From Acetobacter nitrogenifigens DSM 23921 = NBRC 105050 (GTDB taxonomy: Bacteria; Pseudomonadota; Alphaproteobacteria; Acetobacterales; Acetobacteraceae), in the NCBI RefSeq assembly GCF_000429165.1, contig NZ_AUBI01000011.1, positions 1-64,000 of the forward strand: a stretch of DNA of 64,000 nucleotides. The letters are read 5' to 3'. The notes under the pieces are model-generated. The model saw only the letters and a program-made list of their open reading frames with translations. It made no database searches and was not told the DNA's origin. The position numbers and the translations under genes are program-made. Below, piece after piece: positions 16,576 through 26,400 of the stretch. Within the stretch, counting starts at the first letter, position 1. Every line of letters begins with the position of its first letter.

Positions 16576-18807
16576 ATGGCCACGAGCAGCGCTACCGTTA
16601 GTTCGAGCACCGTAGTAAATGCCTACACTGCATATTATACGAGCGGTCTCTCCACGGTATTTACCCCGTGGTCCGGTCAAACAATTACCGGAACGGCCGC
16701 ATCAGCTGGTAATGGCGGAACAGCCACTATTGCGATAGCGGAGGTCCATGCGTTAGCTGTAGCCACGAGTGACACCGCAGGACTTCTTGGAGTAATTCAA
16801 GTAGATCCGCTTGGGAGTGGTAGCGCGCTGTCAGCTACGTCCGGTGGCGTAATTCTTGACAGTGGCGGAATTGTTGCTGGCGCATCTATTCACGCCTCGG
16901 CAGCTATGATGGTCTTCGGCGGCGGTACGGCGACGAATGTCAATGTTGCAAGCGGCGCCAACCTGTACGTTGGCAATGTAGGCAGCATAACAAACGTTTC
17001 TACCATCAATGGTTACCTCACATCCAAAGGCGTGAACGTAACAGGGGCGGGTCTCGTTTCCGGCGCCACCATTTCGGCGGGCGCCGTGGAAAGTCTGGGC
17101 TCCGGAGGTACGGATCGCGCCTCTCTTATTCACGGCACGCAGTATGTGTCATCAGGCGCCGTAACGATCAGCGACACGGTCAATAGCGGCGGCGTGCAGA
17201 ATCTACTTTCCGGAGCGATTACGACAAGTACAACGGTAGGCTCTGGCGGAACAACGATCGCCAGTTCCGGGGCTACGGTCAGCGCTACGACGGTGTCGGG
17301 CGGCTCCGTTCTTGTGCTGAACGGCGGAAAGGTCATAGGCGGCTCGGTCCAGAATGGCGGTGAACTCGTTGTGTCGAGTGGCGCCACCGCGTCGAATGTC
17401 ACTGTGTCGTCGGGGGGGACGGAGATCGTGCAGTCGGGCGGCACTGTCTCTGGAGGCACCATCCTTGGCGGTGGCAAGGAAATCGTTTCGTCGGGCGCCA
17501 GTTCTGTCAACGTCACAATTGCTTCGGGCGGATCGTTGGTTGTGGCGTCGGGTTCTGTCCTGACGGGCACGATCGTCTCGTCGGGCGCCGTCATTGACGT
17601 TGACACGTTGACATACACTTCTGGCGGAACAGTAAAACTCAGTGGCAATACCCTGACTATTACCGAGGGTGGATCGTCCTGGAGCACCGTGCTCTCGGGG
17701 ACATACAAGACGGCTGACTATTTCATCATTGGTCAGGACACTGATGGCAGCACGACGTTGACTTTCGTATGCTTCTGCGCGGGGACTCTCATCCGTACCG
17801 AAGACGGCGACAGGCTGGTCGAGGATCTGGAAATAGGCGACACGGTTCTGACGTATGTTGACGGGAAGGAAGTCTCCAGCCAACTGACATGGGTTGGGCG
17901 TCGGACGATGTCCGTCCGTACGGATCTTCCGGTCGACATGGCGGGGTATCCGGTAAGAATTCTGAAAAACGCCCTCGGTCCGAATGTGCCGCACCAGGAC
18001 TTGTTGATCACGCCGGAACATTGTCTCTATCTCGACGGAGTGTTTGTTCCCGCGCGTATGTTGGTCAACGGCCGAAGCATTTTCTACGATGTGTCGATGA
18101 CGCACTACGACTACTACCATGTGGAGACGGAACGTCACTCTATCCTGTGGTCGAACGGCGCATTGAGCGAAAGCTATCTCGATACCGGAAACCGCAAGGA
18201 GTTCGGTCAGCAGGGACGCGTCGTCAGGTTTGTCAACCGCCCGGGACTCGAGTGGCCGTCGGATGCGGCTGCGCCTCTGGGCGTCACGAGAGACGTCGTG
18301 GAGCCGATTTATCGCGAATTGGAGGCTCGTGCTATCGAGCTGCAATTGCTCCTGCAGACCGAGCCGTTCGCTTTGACGGACGATCCGGACCTGCATCTGG
18401 TTACGCCGACCGGACATCGCCTCAATGCGATCCGCAAAGCGAACGATGGTCAGGTCTTCTTCATGGTGCCCTCCGGGGTCAATGAAGTCCGCGTCGTGTC
18501 GCGGGCGTCTCGTCCGTCCGACATCGTTGGTCCATATCTTGATGATCGCCGTCATCTTGGAGTTCTGATCGGCCAGATTTCCCTGTGGAGCGGCAAAAAG
18601 GAAATTGCGATCACGGCTCATCTTGAGCAGGAGGATCTTGCGGGTTGGTGCGCTCGGGAAGGCAGCGAAATGCGGTGGACCACGGGCGATGCATGGCTCA
18701 AATTGCCAGCGAGCCCCAATGTCGCGGCATCGCTTCTGGCGTTCACGGTCCAGCGCGCCGGGCCGTACGTCATGAACGAAACGAGCCGACTGGTTCTCGC
18801 CTCCTGA
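16576..18807 (+). CDS. Strand-loop-strand repeat protein with C-terminal Hint domain
   Basis: A 743-residue protein. Residues about 1-340 are Ser/Thr/Gly-rich repeats of the AIDA/TibA passenger type (for example VSSGGTEIVQSGGTVSGGT), the kind that bacterial autotransporter heptosyltransferases modify. At 397-404 it changes to FVCFCAGT, the start of a Hint_2 (hedgehog/intein) domain: Cys399 is the expected nucleophile, followed by VEDLEIGDTV, PVRILKNALGPNVPHQDLLI and the block-B-like TPEHCLYLDG (His482). About 200 residues follow the Hint core (SRASRPSDIVGPYLDDRRHLG), a tail often seen with Hint_2. There is no signal peptide and no autotransporter barrel, so how it leaves the cell is unclear. 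The start is firm: AGGGGG at 16564-16569, spacing 6. The two heptosyltransferase genes about 10 kb downstream are its probable partners. Confidence 0.85.
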   Translation: MATSSATVSSSTVVNAYTAYYTSGLSTVFTPWSGQTITGTAASAGNGGTATIAIAEVHALAVATSDTAGLLGVIQVDPLGSGSALSATSGGVILDSGGIVAGASIHASAAMMVFGGGTATNVNVASGANLYVGNVGSITNVSTINGYLTSKGVNVTGAGLVSGATISAGAVESLGSGGTDRASLIHGTQYVSSGAVTISDTVNSGGVQNLLSGAITTSTTVGSGGTTIASSGATVSATTVSGGSVLVLNGGKVIGGSVQNGGELVVSSGATASNVTVSSGGTEIVQSGGTVSGGTILGGGKEIVSSGASSVNVTIASGGSLVVASGSVLTGTIVSSGAVIDVDTLTYTSGGTVKLSGNTLTITEGGSSWSTVLSGTYKTADYFIIGQDTDGSTTLTFVCFCAGTLIRTEDGDRLVEDLEIGDTVLTYVDGKEVSSQLTWVGRRTMSVRTDLPVDMAGYPVRILKNALGPNVPHQDLLITPEHCLYLDGVFVPARMLVNGRSIFYDVSMTHYDYYHVETERHSILWSNGALSESYLDTGNRKEFGQQGRVVRFVNRPGLEWPSDAAAPLGVTRDVVEPIYRELEARAIELQLLLQTEPFALTDDPDLHLVTPTGHRLNAIRKANDGQVFFMVPSGVNEVRVVSRASRPSDIVGPYLDDRRHLGVLIGQISLWSGKKEIAITAHLEQEDLAGWCAREGSEMRWTTGDAWLKLPASPNVAASLLAFTVQRAGPYVMNETSRLVLAS
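16840..17604 (+). repeat. AIDA-type strand-loop-strand protein repeats
   Basis: About a dozen degenerate units of roughly 19-20 residues with the pattern (V/T)-x-SGG-x-x-x-V-x-SGG, recognisable at the protein level only; the DNA is not a near-identical tandem repeat. In AIDA-I and TibA such beta-strand-turn-strand units carry heptosylated serines. Codon choice varies between units, indicating old duplication. Confidence 0.75.
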
Positions 18808-18834
18808 AGATAATTAAAATCTGACGTTTGTTGC

Positions 18835-18872
18835 GTGGCGCGGGTTTTTCGAGATCGCGCGCCACTTTCTTG
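18835..18872 (+). terminator. Probable terminator after the Hint-repeat gene
   Basis: GTGGCGCG (18835-18842) pairs perfectly with CGCGCCAC (18858-18865), followed by TTTCTTG. It separates the repeat protein from the downstream five-gene operon, which either has its own promoter or depends on read-through. Confidence 0.6.
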
Positions 18873-18902
18873 CGTTCCGCGTGATTGTTTCAGAGGCTGC
18901 GC

Positions 18903-20360
18903 GTGTTTGATCGCTTTCTTTTTAACGCGGCTCAATCGCGTCTCGAAGCGACTGCGTTCGACTGGTTCGACGCAGACGCAACGTTCGAAAAACTTTCCGG
19001 CGACATCGACAGGGTTGCATCAGCGCTGTTTCGCCTGCGCGACCTGAAGCCTGACCTTGTGGGACTGCGGTGCCAGAACCCCTATCAGCACTGGGTGTTT
19101 GTTCTGTCCCTCGCCCGTATCGGGTTGGCGTCTGCATCGCTTCCCCACGTGGTCGATGCGAATTTCGTACGCGCCCTTACTGCGTTGCGACCCGATGTCC
19201 TCATCACCGATTGTGACGACGGCGCTGCCGTCGGCGGCCGTCAATGGCTTGTTCTGAACGAAATGTGGTTCAGAAATGTCTGCGAAACTGGTGAACGCCT
19301 CGCGCGCGCCGTCGCCGTAAAGCCGGACGATGTGGCGCGCGTCGCGCTCGCCGGGGCGGCGGACGCGACGCCGCAGCGCATCTCGATGACCTATCGGTAT
19401 GTCGAAATCGCAGTTTTTCATCTCCTGTATCATGACATAATGGCGCATGCCCGCGGGCAGGCCGGATATCGGGTTATCCCGACGCTGGGAGCGGAGACGC
19501 CGTCAGGGTTTCTCGTAATTATCGCAGCGTTGACAGCCGGGTCCTGCGTCCAGATCGCCACGGCTGCGCAGCTGGGTGCGGCGTTTAGCCAAAAAACTCC
19601 TTGTGTCGCCATCGTTTCTCCATCGCAGGCCGAATTCATTCTTTCGCAGTTGCCCCCGGGCATGCAGCCGTTGACACATTTTTATCTGACAGTGGCGGGA
19701 GGCCGATTATCGACCGCGTTATGCAACCGCCTGCGGCAGTCGCTAACCCCCAACGTGCAGGTCGTCTATGGATCTGATGAATGCGGACCTGTAGCGTTCG
19801 GAGATCCGGCGACTCTGGGCGATGAGGCCGCGGTGGGTCATGTCGTTCCCTGGATCACGCTGGAGGTGGTGGACGCGGATGACGCTCCATGCCCGGCAAA
19901 CGTGGAGGGTGAAGTGCGTCTGATGGGCACGGGCGTCATCGGGCGTTATGACGACAACTTCTCCCTGACGGAGAAAAAATTTCGTAACGGGTGGTTTTAT
20001 CCCGGCGATAGGGGCTCCGTAGATGCGCACGGGGTTTTAAAACTTTCTGGACGATCAGATGATCTTATCAGCTTTGGAGGCGACAAATTCGATCTGAGAG
20101 CTATCGACGCTCATATTCTCGAATGTCCCGGCGTCAGGGACTGCGCGGTTTTCGCGGTTCCTGACGAGAACGGAAAGCCTGAACCTTGGGCGGCGCTTGT
20201 CACAGAATCATGCTTTCAGACCGGACTTCTGGCGACAAGGTTGCGAGACGAATTTCCGAATTTACCTCTAGTAAGAACTGTCCGGATCGAAAAAATGCCA
20301 CGCGACGACGGCGGCGCGCCCGACAGGCAAGCCCTTCTGGTTGCAGTAAAGGCCGTGTAG
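18903..20360 (+). CDS. Degenerate adenylate-forming (AMP-binding) protein
   Basis: A 485-residue member of the acyl-CoA synthetase/NRPS adenylation superfamily with damaged motifs. The P-loop region reads ALAGAADATPQR (about 146-157) instead of the Ser/Thr/Gly-rich A3. YGSDE (289-293) is a fair A5, FYPGDRG a fair A7, and LSGRSDDLISFGGDKFD a good A8. In the A10 motif the segment MPRDDGGAPDRQALL (465-479) aligns with LPRTPNGKIDRKALL, putting Ala472 in place of the catalytic Lys. Adenylation is therefore doubtful; the A8 half-reaction (acyl transfer from acyl-AMP to a thiol) could survive, or it may be a scaffold. GTG 18903 has GAGG 6 bases ahead; TTG 18885 is an alternative. First gene of the PKS operon. 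Confidence 0.75.
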   Translation: MFDRFLFNAAQSRLEATAFDWFDADATFEKLSGDIDRVASALFRLRDLKPDLVGLRCQNPYQHWVFVLSLARIGLASASLPHVVDANFVRALTALRPDVLITDCDDGAAVGGRQWLVLNEMWFRNVCETGERLARAVAVKPDDVARVALAGAADATPQRISMTYRYVEIAVFHLLYHDIMAHARGQAGYRVIPTLGAETPSGFLVIIAALTAGSCVQIATAAQLGAAFSQKTPCVAIVSPSQAEFILSQLPPGMQPLTHFYLTVAGGRLSTALCNRLRQSLTPNVQVVYGSDECGPVAFGDPATLGDEAAVGHVVPWITLEVVDADDAPCPANVEGEVRLMGTGVIGRYDDNFSLTEKKFRNGWFYPGDRGSVDAHGVLKLSGRSDDLISFGGDKFDLRAIDAHILECPGVRDCAVFAVPDENGKPEPWAALVTESCFQTGLLATRLRDEFPNLPLVRTVRIEKMPRDDGGAPDRQALLVAVKAV

Positions 20361-20407
20361 GAATAACTTGTTTTACTTTCTTGAAATAACCTGTCAGCCT
20401 AACTCTC

Positions 20408-23400
20408 ATGAGTGAGTTTAAAGCAGAGATCGCGGTCGTTGGGATCGGGTGCAGGTTTCCCGGCGGCGTCGATACGCCTGACGCGCTGTGGCGTCTGCTA
20501 TGCATGCAAGTTGACGCGACGAGCGAGGTGCCTGCGGATCGCTGGAGCAACAAACGCTTCTATGATCCCGACGTCGGCGTTCCTAAAAAGACTTACATGC
20601 ATCGTGGCGCCTTTCTCGATCAAAAAATAGATGAAATGGATCCGCTCTTCTTCGGAATTTCTCCGAGAGAGGCTGCGATCATGGATCCGCAGCAGCGGCT
20701 GCTTCTCGAAGTCGTATGGGAAGCTTTCGAGGACGGCGGCCATGTTCTGGCTAGGTTAGGGCCGAAACGTACGGGCGTGTTCATCGGGACCTTTTCGCTC
20801 GACTGGCTCGCTCTTTGCGGATCGCCTTTAAATCGCCTTTTAATCAACGATCATTTTTCTGCGGTCGCTGCATCGGCGACGATGCTGGCGGCCCGCATTG
20901 CCCACGTTTTCGATTTGCAGGGACCATGCCTCTCTATCGACACGGCGTGTTCATCTTCTCTCGTGGCTATACATCAGGCTTGTGCGAGCCTGCTGGCTGG
21001 TGAGTGCGATGTCGCTGTTGCGGGGGGTGTTAATCTCATGGTTGCCCCTCCTGCTGCGATCACCATGTCCAAGGGCCACTTTCTGGCGCCGGATGGCCGC
21101 TGCAAGAGCTTCGCCGCCGACGCAGACGGATACGGGCGCGGTGAGGGATGTGGCATTGTCATACTTAAGCGTTTAGAGGATGCGCGCCGCGACGGAGATT
21201 TCATCCACGGTATAATCGCAGGCTCGGGCGTCAACCAGGATGGTCGCACGCTATCGCTGACCATGCCCAGCGAGGACGCCCAAAGTTCGCTGATCCGTGC
21301 GGTGGCGGAAAGGGCGGGGATCGATCTGTCGCAGATCGGTTATATGGAGGCGCACGGGACAGGCACGCCTGTTGGGGATCCGATCGAGGTGAACGCCTTG
21401 GGCAGCGCCATCGGAACGCATCGTCCGCGTGAAGCGCCTCTGGTGATCGGGTCGCTTAAAGCCAATATTGGGCATCTGGAAGCTGCGGCCGGGGTCGCTG
21501 GCCTCATAAAGGCGCTTTTGTGCCTCCGTTATGGCGTTGCTCCGCCACAGACTAATCTATCCGCACTGAATTCATCAATTCCTTTTGAAAAGCTTGGAGT
21601 TCTTGTATCTCGAGGCGGTATGACGCCATTGTCCGGTGTATCCGGGGCTCTATATGCTGGCGTAAATTCATTCGGCTATGGCGGCACTAATGCGGTGGCC
21701 CTGCTACGCGCGCCGATCGATGGTGATGAGACGTTTACGTCGGAGCGAAGATTGGTCGCAAGACCGTCCGACCGATTCATTCTTCCACTTAGCGCAATGG
21801 GCGAAGCGCCCCTGAAGGCGCTTGCGCAATCGTACGTTGACCTTCTGAGCGACGGAAACGCGTCTGTGGAAGATATCTGTTTTTCTTCTGCAATGCACAG
21901 GACGCGTTTACAAAACCAGGCGGTTATTCTGGGGCGCGATAGGGAGCATCTCCTGTCGGGTTTGAACGAGTTGGCGCTGGGGACGGGCAGTCGTGACGTG
22001 ATCGTCGGTCGGCGCCAGCACCCGGCGGAACAGAAAATTGTTTTCGTATTCTCCGGTATGGGGGCACAGTGGAAGGGGATGGGCAGACAGTTTCTCGTCG
22101 GTCTCCCTGAGGTCGTGTCTAACAGGCTTGTGCAAGTCGACGACTGTTTTGCACGTCTTGCTGGATGGTCGATTCTGGACGCGATTCGTGAATCCGATGA
22201 GATTTCGCGAATTGACGAAACGGTAGTTGCGCAGCCTGCAATCTTTTTTGTGCAGGTCGCCCTGGTAGAGCTGTTTCGTTTTTACGGAATTGAACCAGAC
22301 GCCATCGTCGGACACAGCGTGGGGGAGGTCGCTGCCAGCTATGCCGCCGGTGCGCTTTCCATAGAAGACGCTGTTACAGTCATCTTTCACAGAAGCCAGA
22401 CGCAGGCCCGGTTGGTCGGACGTGGCGGCATGCTGGCTGTGGGTATGTCGGGAGAAGAAGCGGCCGAGCGTTTGTTGGGAGATTATGTTGGCCGTGTTTG
22501 CGTGGCCGCGCTCAACAGCAGCAAATCCTGCACGCTTGCGGGTGACGTCAAAGCTCTTGATGAGTTGGCCGTCAGTTGTGATCGATCAAAAATTTTCAAT
22601 AGAATTTTGAAGGTCGATGTTCCTTACCATAGCGATCTCATGGAGGAGATCAGGGAGGATTTTGAGAAATCCTTGCTGTCTCTCTCGCCTGCCAATCCGA
22701 TCACCCCACTTTATTCGACAGTGACAGGCGCCCTGCACCGCGAGGGCGATCGGCACGACGCGCGGTATTGGTATGCGAATATGCGGCGTCCTGTACTATT
22801 TCAGAACGCAGTTCAGGCTCTTCTCGACGATAGCTATCGGGTTTTTGTCGAAATCGGCGCACATCCGGTCCTGGGTGCGCTGGTGCGCGAAGTCGCCGCT
22901 GATCACTCTGTTGACATTATACCGACGCTAAGTCGCAGGGAACCAGAAGAGACCGCTCTTGCGCGCACCGTGGCGCGCTTGTTTATGGCCGGAGCGTCGC
23001 TTGATTGGGCGCGATTGACCGGCGGCTCCCGAACGCCGCTTCCTCATTATCCGTGGGCCCGCGCCCGTTTTTGGGCCGAAACTGAGGCATCTCGGCAAGA
23101 CCGGCTGGATGGCACGGTTCACCCTGTCTTAGGCATGTTTCAAACTGAGAGCGCGCAGCCGAGCTGGACGGCTGACGTGAATCACAATTATATGCCGTGG
23201 CTTCGCGATCACACGGTCGATGGCATCGTCGTGTTTCCCGCGGCGGGATTTATAGAAGGGGCCCTTGCTCTCCATCGACAACTCGATGCTGCAAACGGTG
23301 TCATTCTCGAAGATCTGGATATTTGCCAGGCGCTTCTACTGGATGGCGTTGCTCCGCCGACACTGGAGTGGGTGTTCAATCCAGAAACGAGGACGGCGAC

Positions 23401-26400
23401 TGTCTCCTCACGAGCAGGGAACGACGGCGAAGGTGAATGGGTCCGGCATTGCGGCCTCCGTCTGTTGTCTAGCCAGCCGTGGGATGATTCTTTGCGTGGC
23501 CAGGAAGGTGCGCTCGACGACGCGATGCACAACGTTTCTGTCGAAGCCTTTTATGAACGAATTGCAAAACTAGGCCTGTCCTACGGGCCGGCGTTTCAGG
23601 TTGTGCGCGAGCTGAAAGTCGGTAGTGCCACAGCGTTTGCCCGCCTTGTTCTTTCCGAGCCCGAACAGCAACGAGATTCCGAATATTTTCTGCACCCCGC
23701 TTTGCTGGATGGCGCTTTTCAGACGCTGATCGGCGCAGGGCATAGCATCAGCGAAGATCGCGTTTTCGTGCCGACTGGCGCGCGGAGAATCGTTTATCGT
23801 GGAGGGCGACACGCTGCGTTGATAGCGCGGTCGACGATCACGAAACGCGCTCCGAACAGAATAGAAGGCGATATAAATATTTTCGCCGAAGACGGCGCTC
23901 TCGTGGCTGAGATTCGCGGATTTGTTGCGACCGCCGTGCCGCAGATGCATGCGCTTCTTACGGCCGGTGATACGGCGGGCCATTTCTATCGGCAGATCTG
24001 GATCGACAGCGAATTGTCGGCGGTCCTTGCTGAGCCACTGAACGTACAAACGTGCTGCCTTGATATGGATTTCCTTGATCGCCTGAGCAGGATTATGCGC
24101 GGGCAGGGAATGACGGCCAATCCGATCGACCTGGAGGGACCATCCTCCGGGCACACGAACTCCCCGAGCTCATCTCGCGACGTAGTGCTTTATGTTTGTT
24201 CGGACCGAGAACCTGACACATGGGGAGGTTCGCGTTTCCTGTCGTGCGTGAACGCCATGGTTCGTGGGTCAGAGACCGGCTCCTCACCGCGTTTCATCCT
24301 TGTGACCCAGGGAGCCGTATCGCCTGACCAGCGTTCTGGCGAACCTGTAAATGTAAGGCAGGCCGCCGTCCGTGGGTTTGCGCGGGCTCTTGCGGCAGAA
24401 CGGCCGGAACTTGCTGTGCGGTTTGTCGACGTCGGGGTGGATGCCGACGATGCGGTGTTACGCCAACTCTGCGCTGAACTGGTTCAAGAAGACACCGAGG
24501 ATGACGTTATATTGCGGCCGGGGCGTCGCGCCGTAGGACGCCTGTCCCGATGCGACGTCATTCCTGATCGTGGCGTCACGCCGTTTACTGCCGACGAGAC
24601 AACCAATGGAGAAATCGTTGGCGTGCGTCTTGCGGCGTCGTCCTCAGGCAGTCTCGATCGCCTGCGCCACGAACGTTTTGTGTGCCCCGTCCCGGGTCCG
24701 GGGCAGGTTCAATTCAGAACACTTGCCGCGTCGCTGAACTTCAAGGACGTGCTGAAGGCCATGGGGCTGTTGCCGCATAGCGTCGTGGAGAACACGTTTC
24801 ATAGCGATGGTCTCGGGATGGAGGCGAGTGTGGAGGTCCTCGCCATCGGCGAGGGGGTAGATAATTTCGAGCCAGGTCGGCGCTACGTCGTTTCATGGCC
24901 CGGATGTTTTTCCTCTTGTTTCACGGCGTCCGCCGCTGACATTTTTGCGTTGCCGATTGAAGGGTTGGGCTCGCCTTCCGAGGCCGCGACCCTGCCGGTC
25001 GCATATGTGACAGCGTGCTACGCCTTGACGAGGCTGGCGCGGCTTGAGGCCGGTGAGGCGGTGTTGATTCATGCGGGCACCGGAGGCGTCGGACTCGCTG
25101 CGATAGAACTTGCGCGCGGGATTGGCGCCCGGGTGTTCGCTACTGCGGGCTCCGACGAAAAACGGGAATATCTTCGTCGGCTTGGATGTGAAGGCGTGTG
25201 GAGTTCCCGCACACTGGCGTTTGCGGACGGCATGCGGGAAAAAACGAACGGGCGCGGTGTCGACGTCGTCCTGAACTCGCTGGCTGGCGAGGCGCAAATC
25301 GAAAGTCTGAACGCTCTGGCTCCTTACGGGCGGTTTGTGGAGATCGGTAAGAAAGATATTCTTGAAAGACGCGGCCTGGCCCTTGCGCCGTTTAACGAAA
25401 ATCTCTCTTTTTTCTCCTTGGATCTCGACCGCATGATGGTGGAGCGACCTGCACTTATAAGGTCCTTGCTGTCAGAAGTGGCCTCGTTGCTGGGGAGTGG
25501 GAAGGCGCGTCCTCTACCGTTCAGAGCGTTTGCTCCGGCGGAGGCGTCCGAAGCTTTTCGTTTTCTTGCATCGACGAAGCATATTGGAAAAGTCATTCTG
25601 GACTACGCACGATTGGCAGGCGTGATGGCAGCGCCGTTGCCTCGCCAACAGCCAAGCGTTCGAGCGGATGCGACTTACCTTGTCACAGGTGGGTTGAGCG
25701 GCTTCGGTTTAATGACGGCCCGGTGGTTGGTGGAGCAAGGCGCAGAAAACCTCGTTTTGCTCGGCCGCCGCGGCGCCGATGAGGCCGGCTTTGAACAGAA
25801 TTGGTCGTCGTTTGGTGCGTCGGGCATCAGTGTCCAGACTGTCGCGGCGGATGTTGCAGACGAAAACGCAATGAAGGAAGTTCTGAACGACATCACAAGA
25901 ACAATGCCGCCATTGCGAGGTGTTTTCCATTGTGCGGCAGTTCTCGAAGATGCATTGCTTCATAATCTTGACGAAGAGAGCGTGGGCCGGGTCATGAGGC
26001 CAAAAGCGGAAGGCGCGCTGGTTCTGGATCGTCTGACGCGCGGCTTGGCGCTGGATTATTTCGTTCTCTACAGTTCCGTGACAACACTTCTTGGGAACGT
26101 TGGGCAAGCTGCTTATATAGGCGCAAACGCCGTGCTGGAGGCCGTGGCGGTCAATCGTTGGAATGCAGGCGAGGCTGCGATTGCGGTGGATTGGGGCGCA
26201 GTCGCAGACGTCGGAATGTTGACCCGCAACCCTGCAGCCGCACGCTCACTGGAAATCGCGGGCATCGAGGCCGTCTCGGCGCCGCATGCGCTTAGTGCGC
26301 TGCCAGATATGTTGAAGCTGGAAATTCCGAACGTAGCGTGCGCGAAGATAAATTGGAATCAATGGGTCAAAGTGGCGCCCGGCGGAGAGTCGCTTGCGCG

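Noticed and set aside
16840..17604. CRISPR-like or satellite DNA repeat
   Set aside because: The periodicity exists only in the protein; DNA units vary in sequence and length and lie within an open frame.
17203..18621. 472-codon open frame on the minus strand
   Set aside because: Antisense to the repeat-Hint gene. Its Arg-rich sequence reflects the GC-skewed codons of the real gene, and it has no recognisable family.
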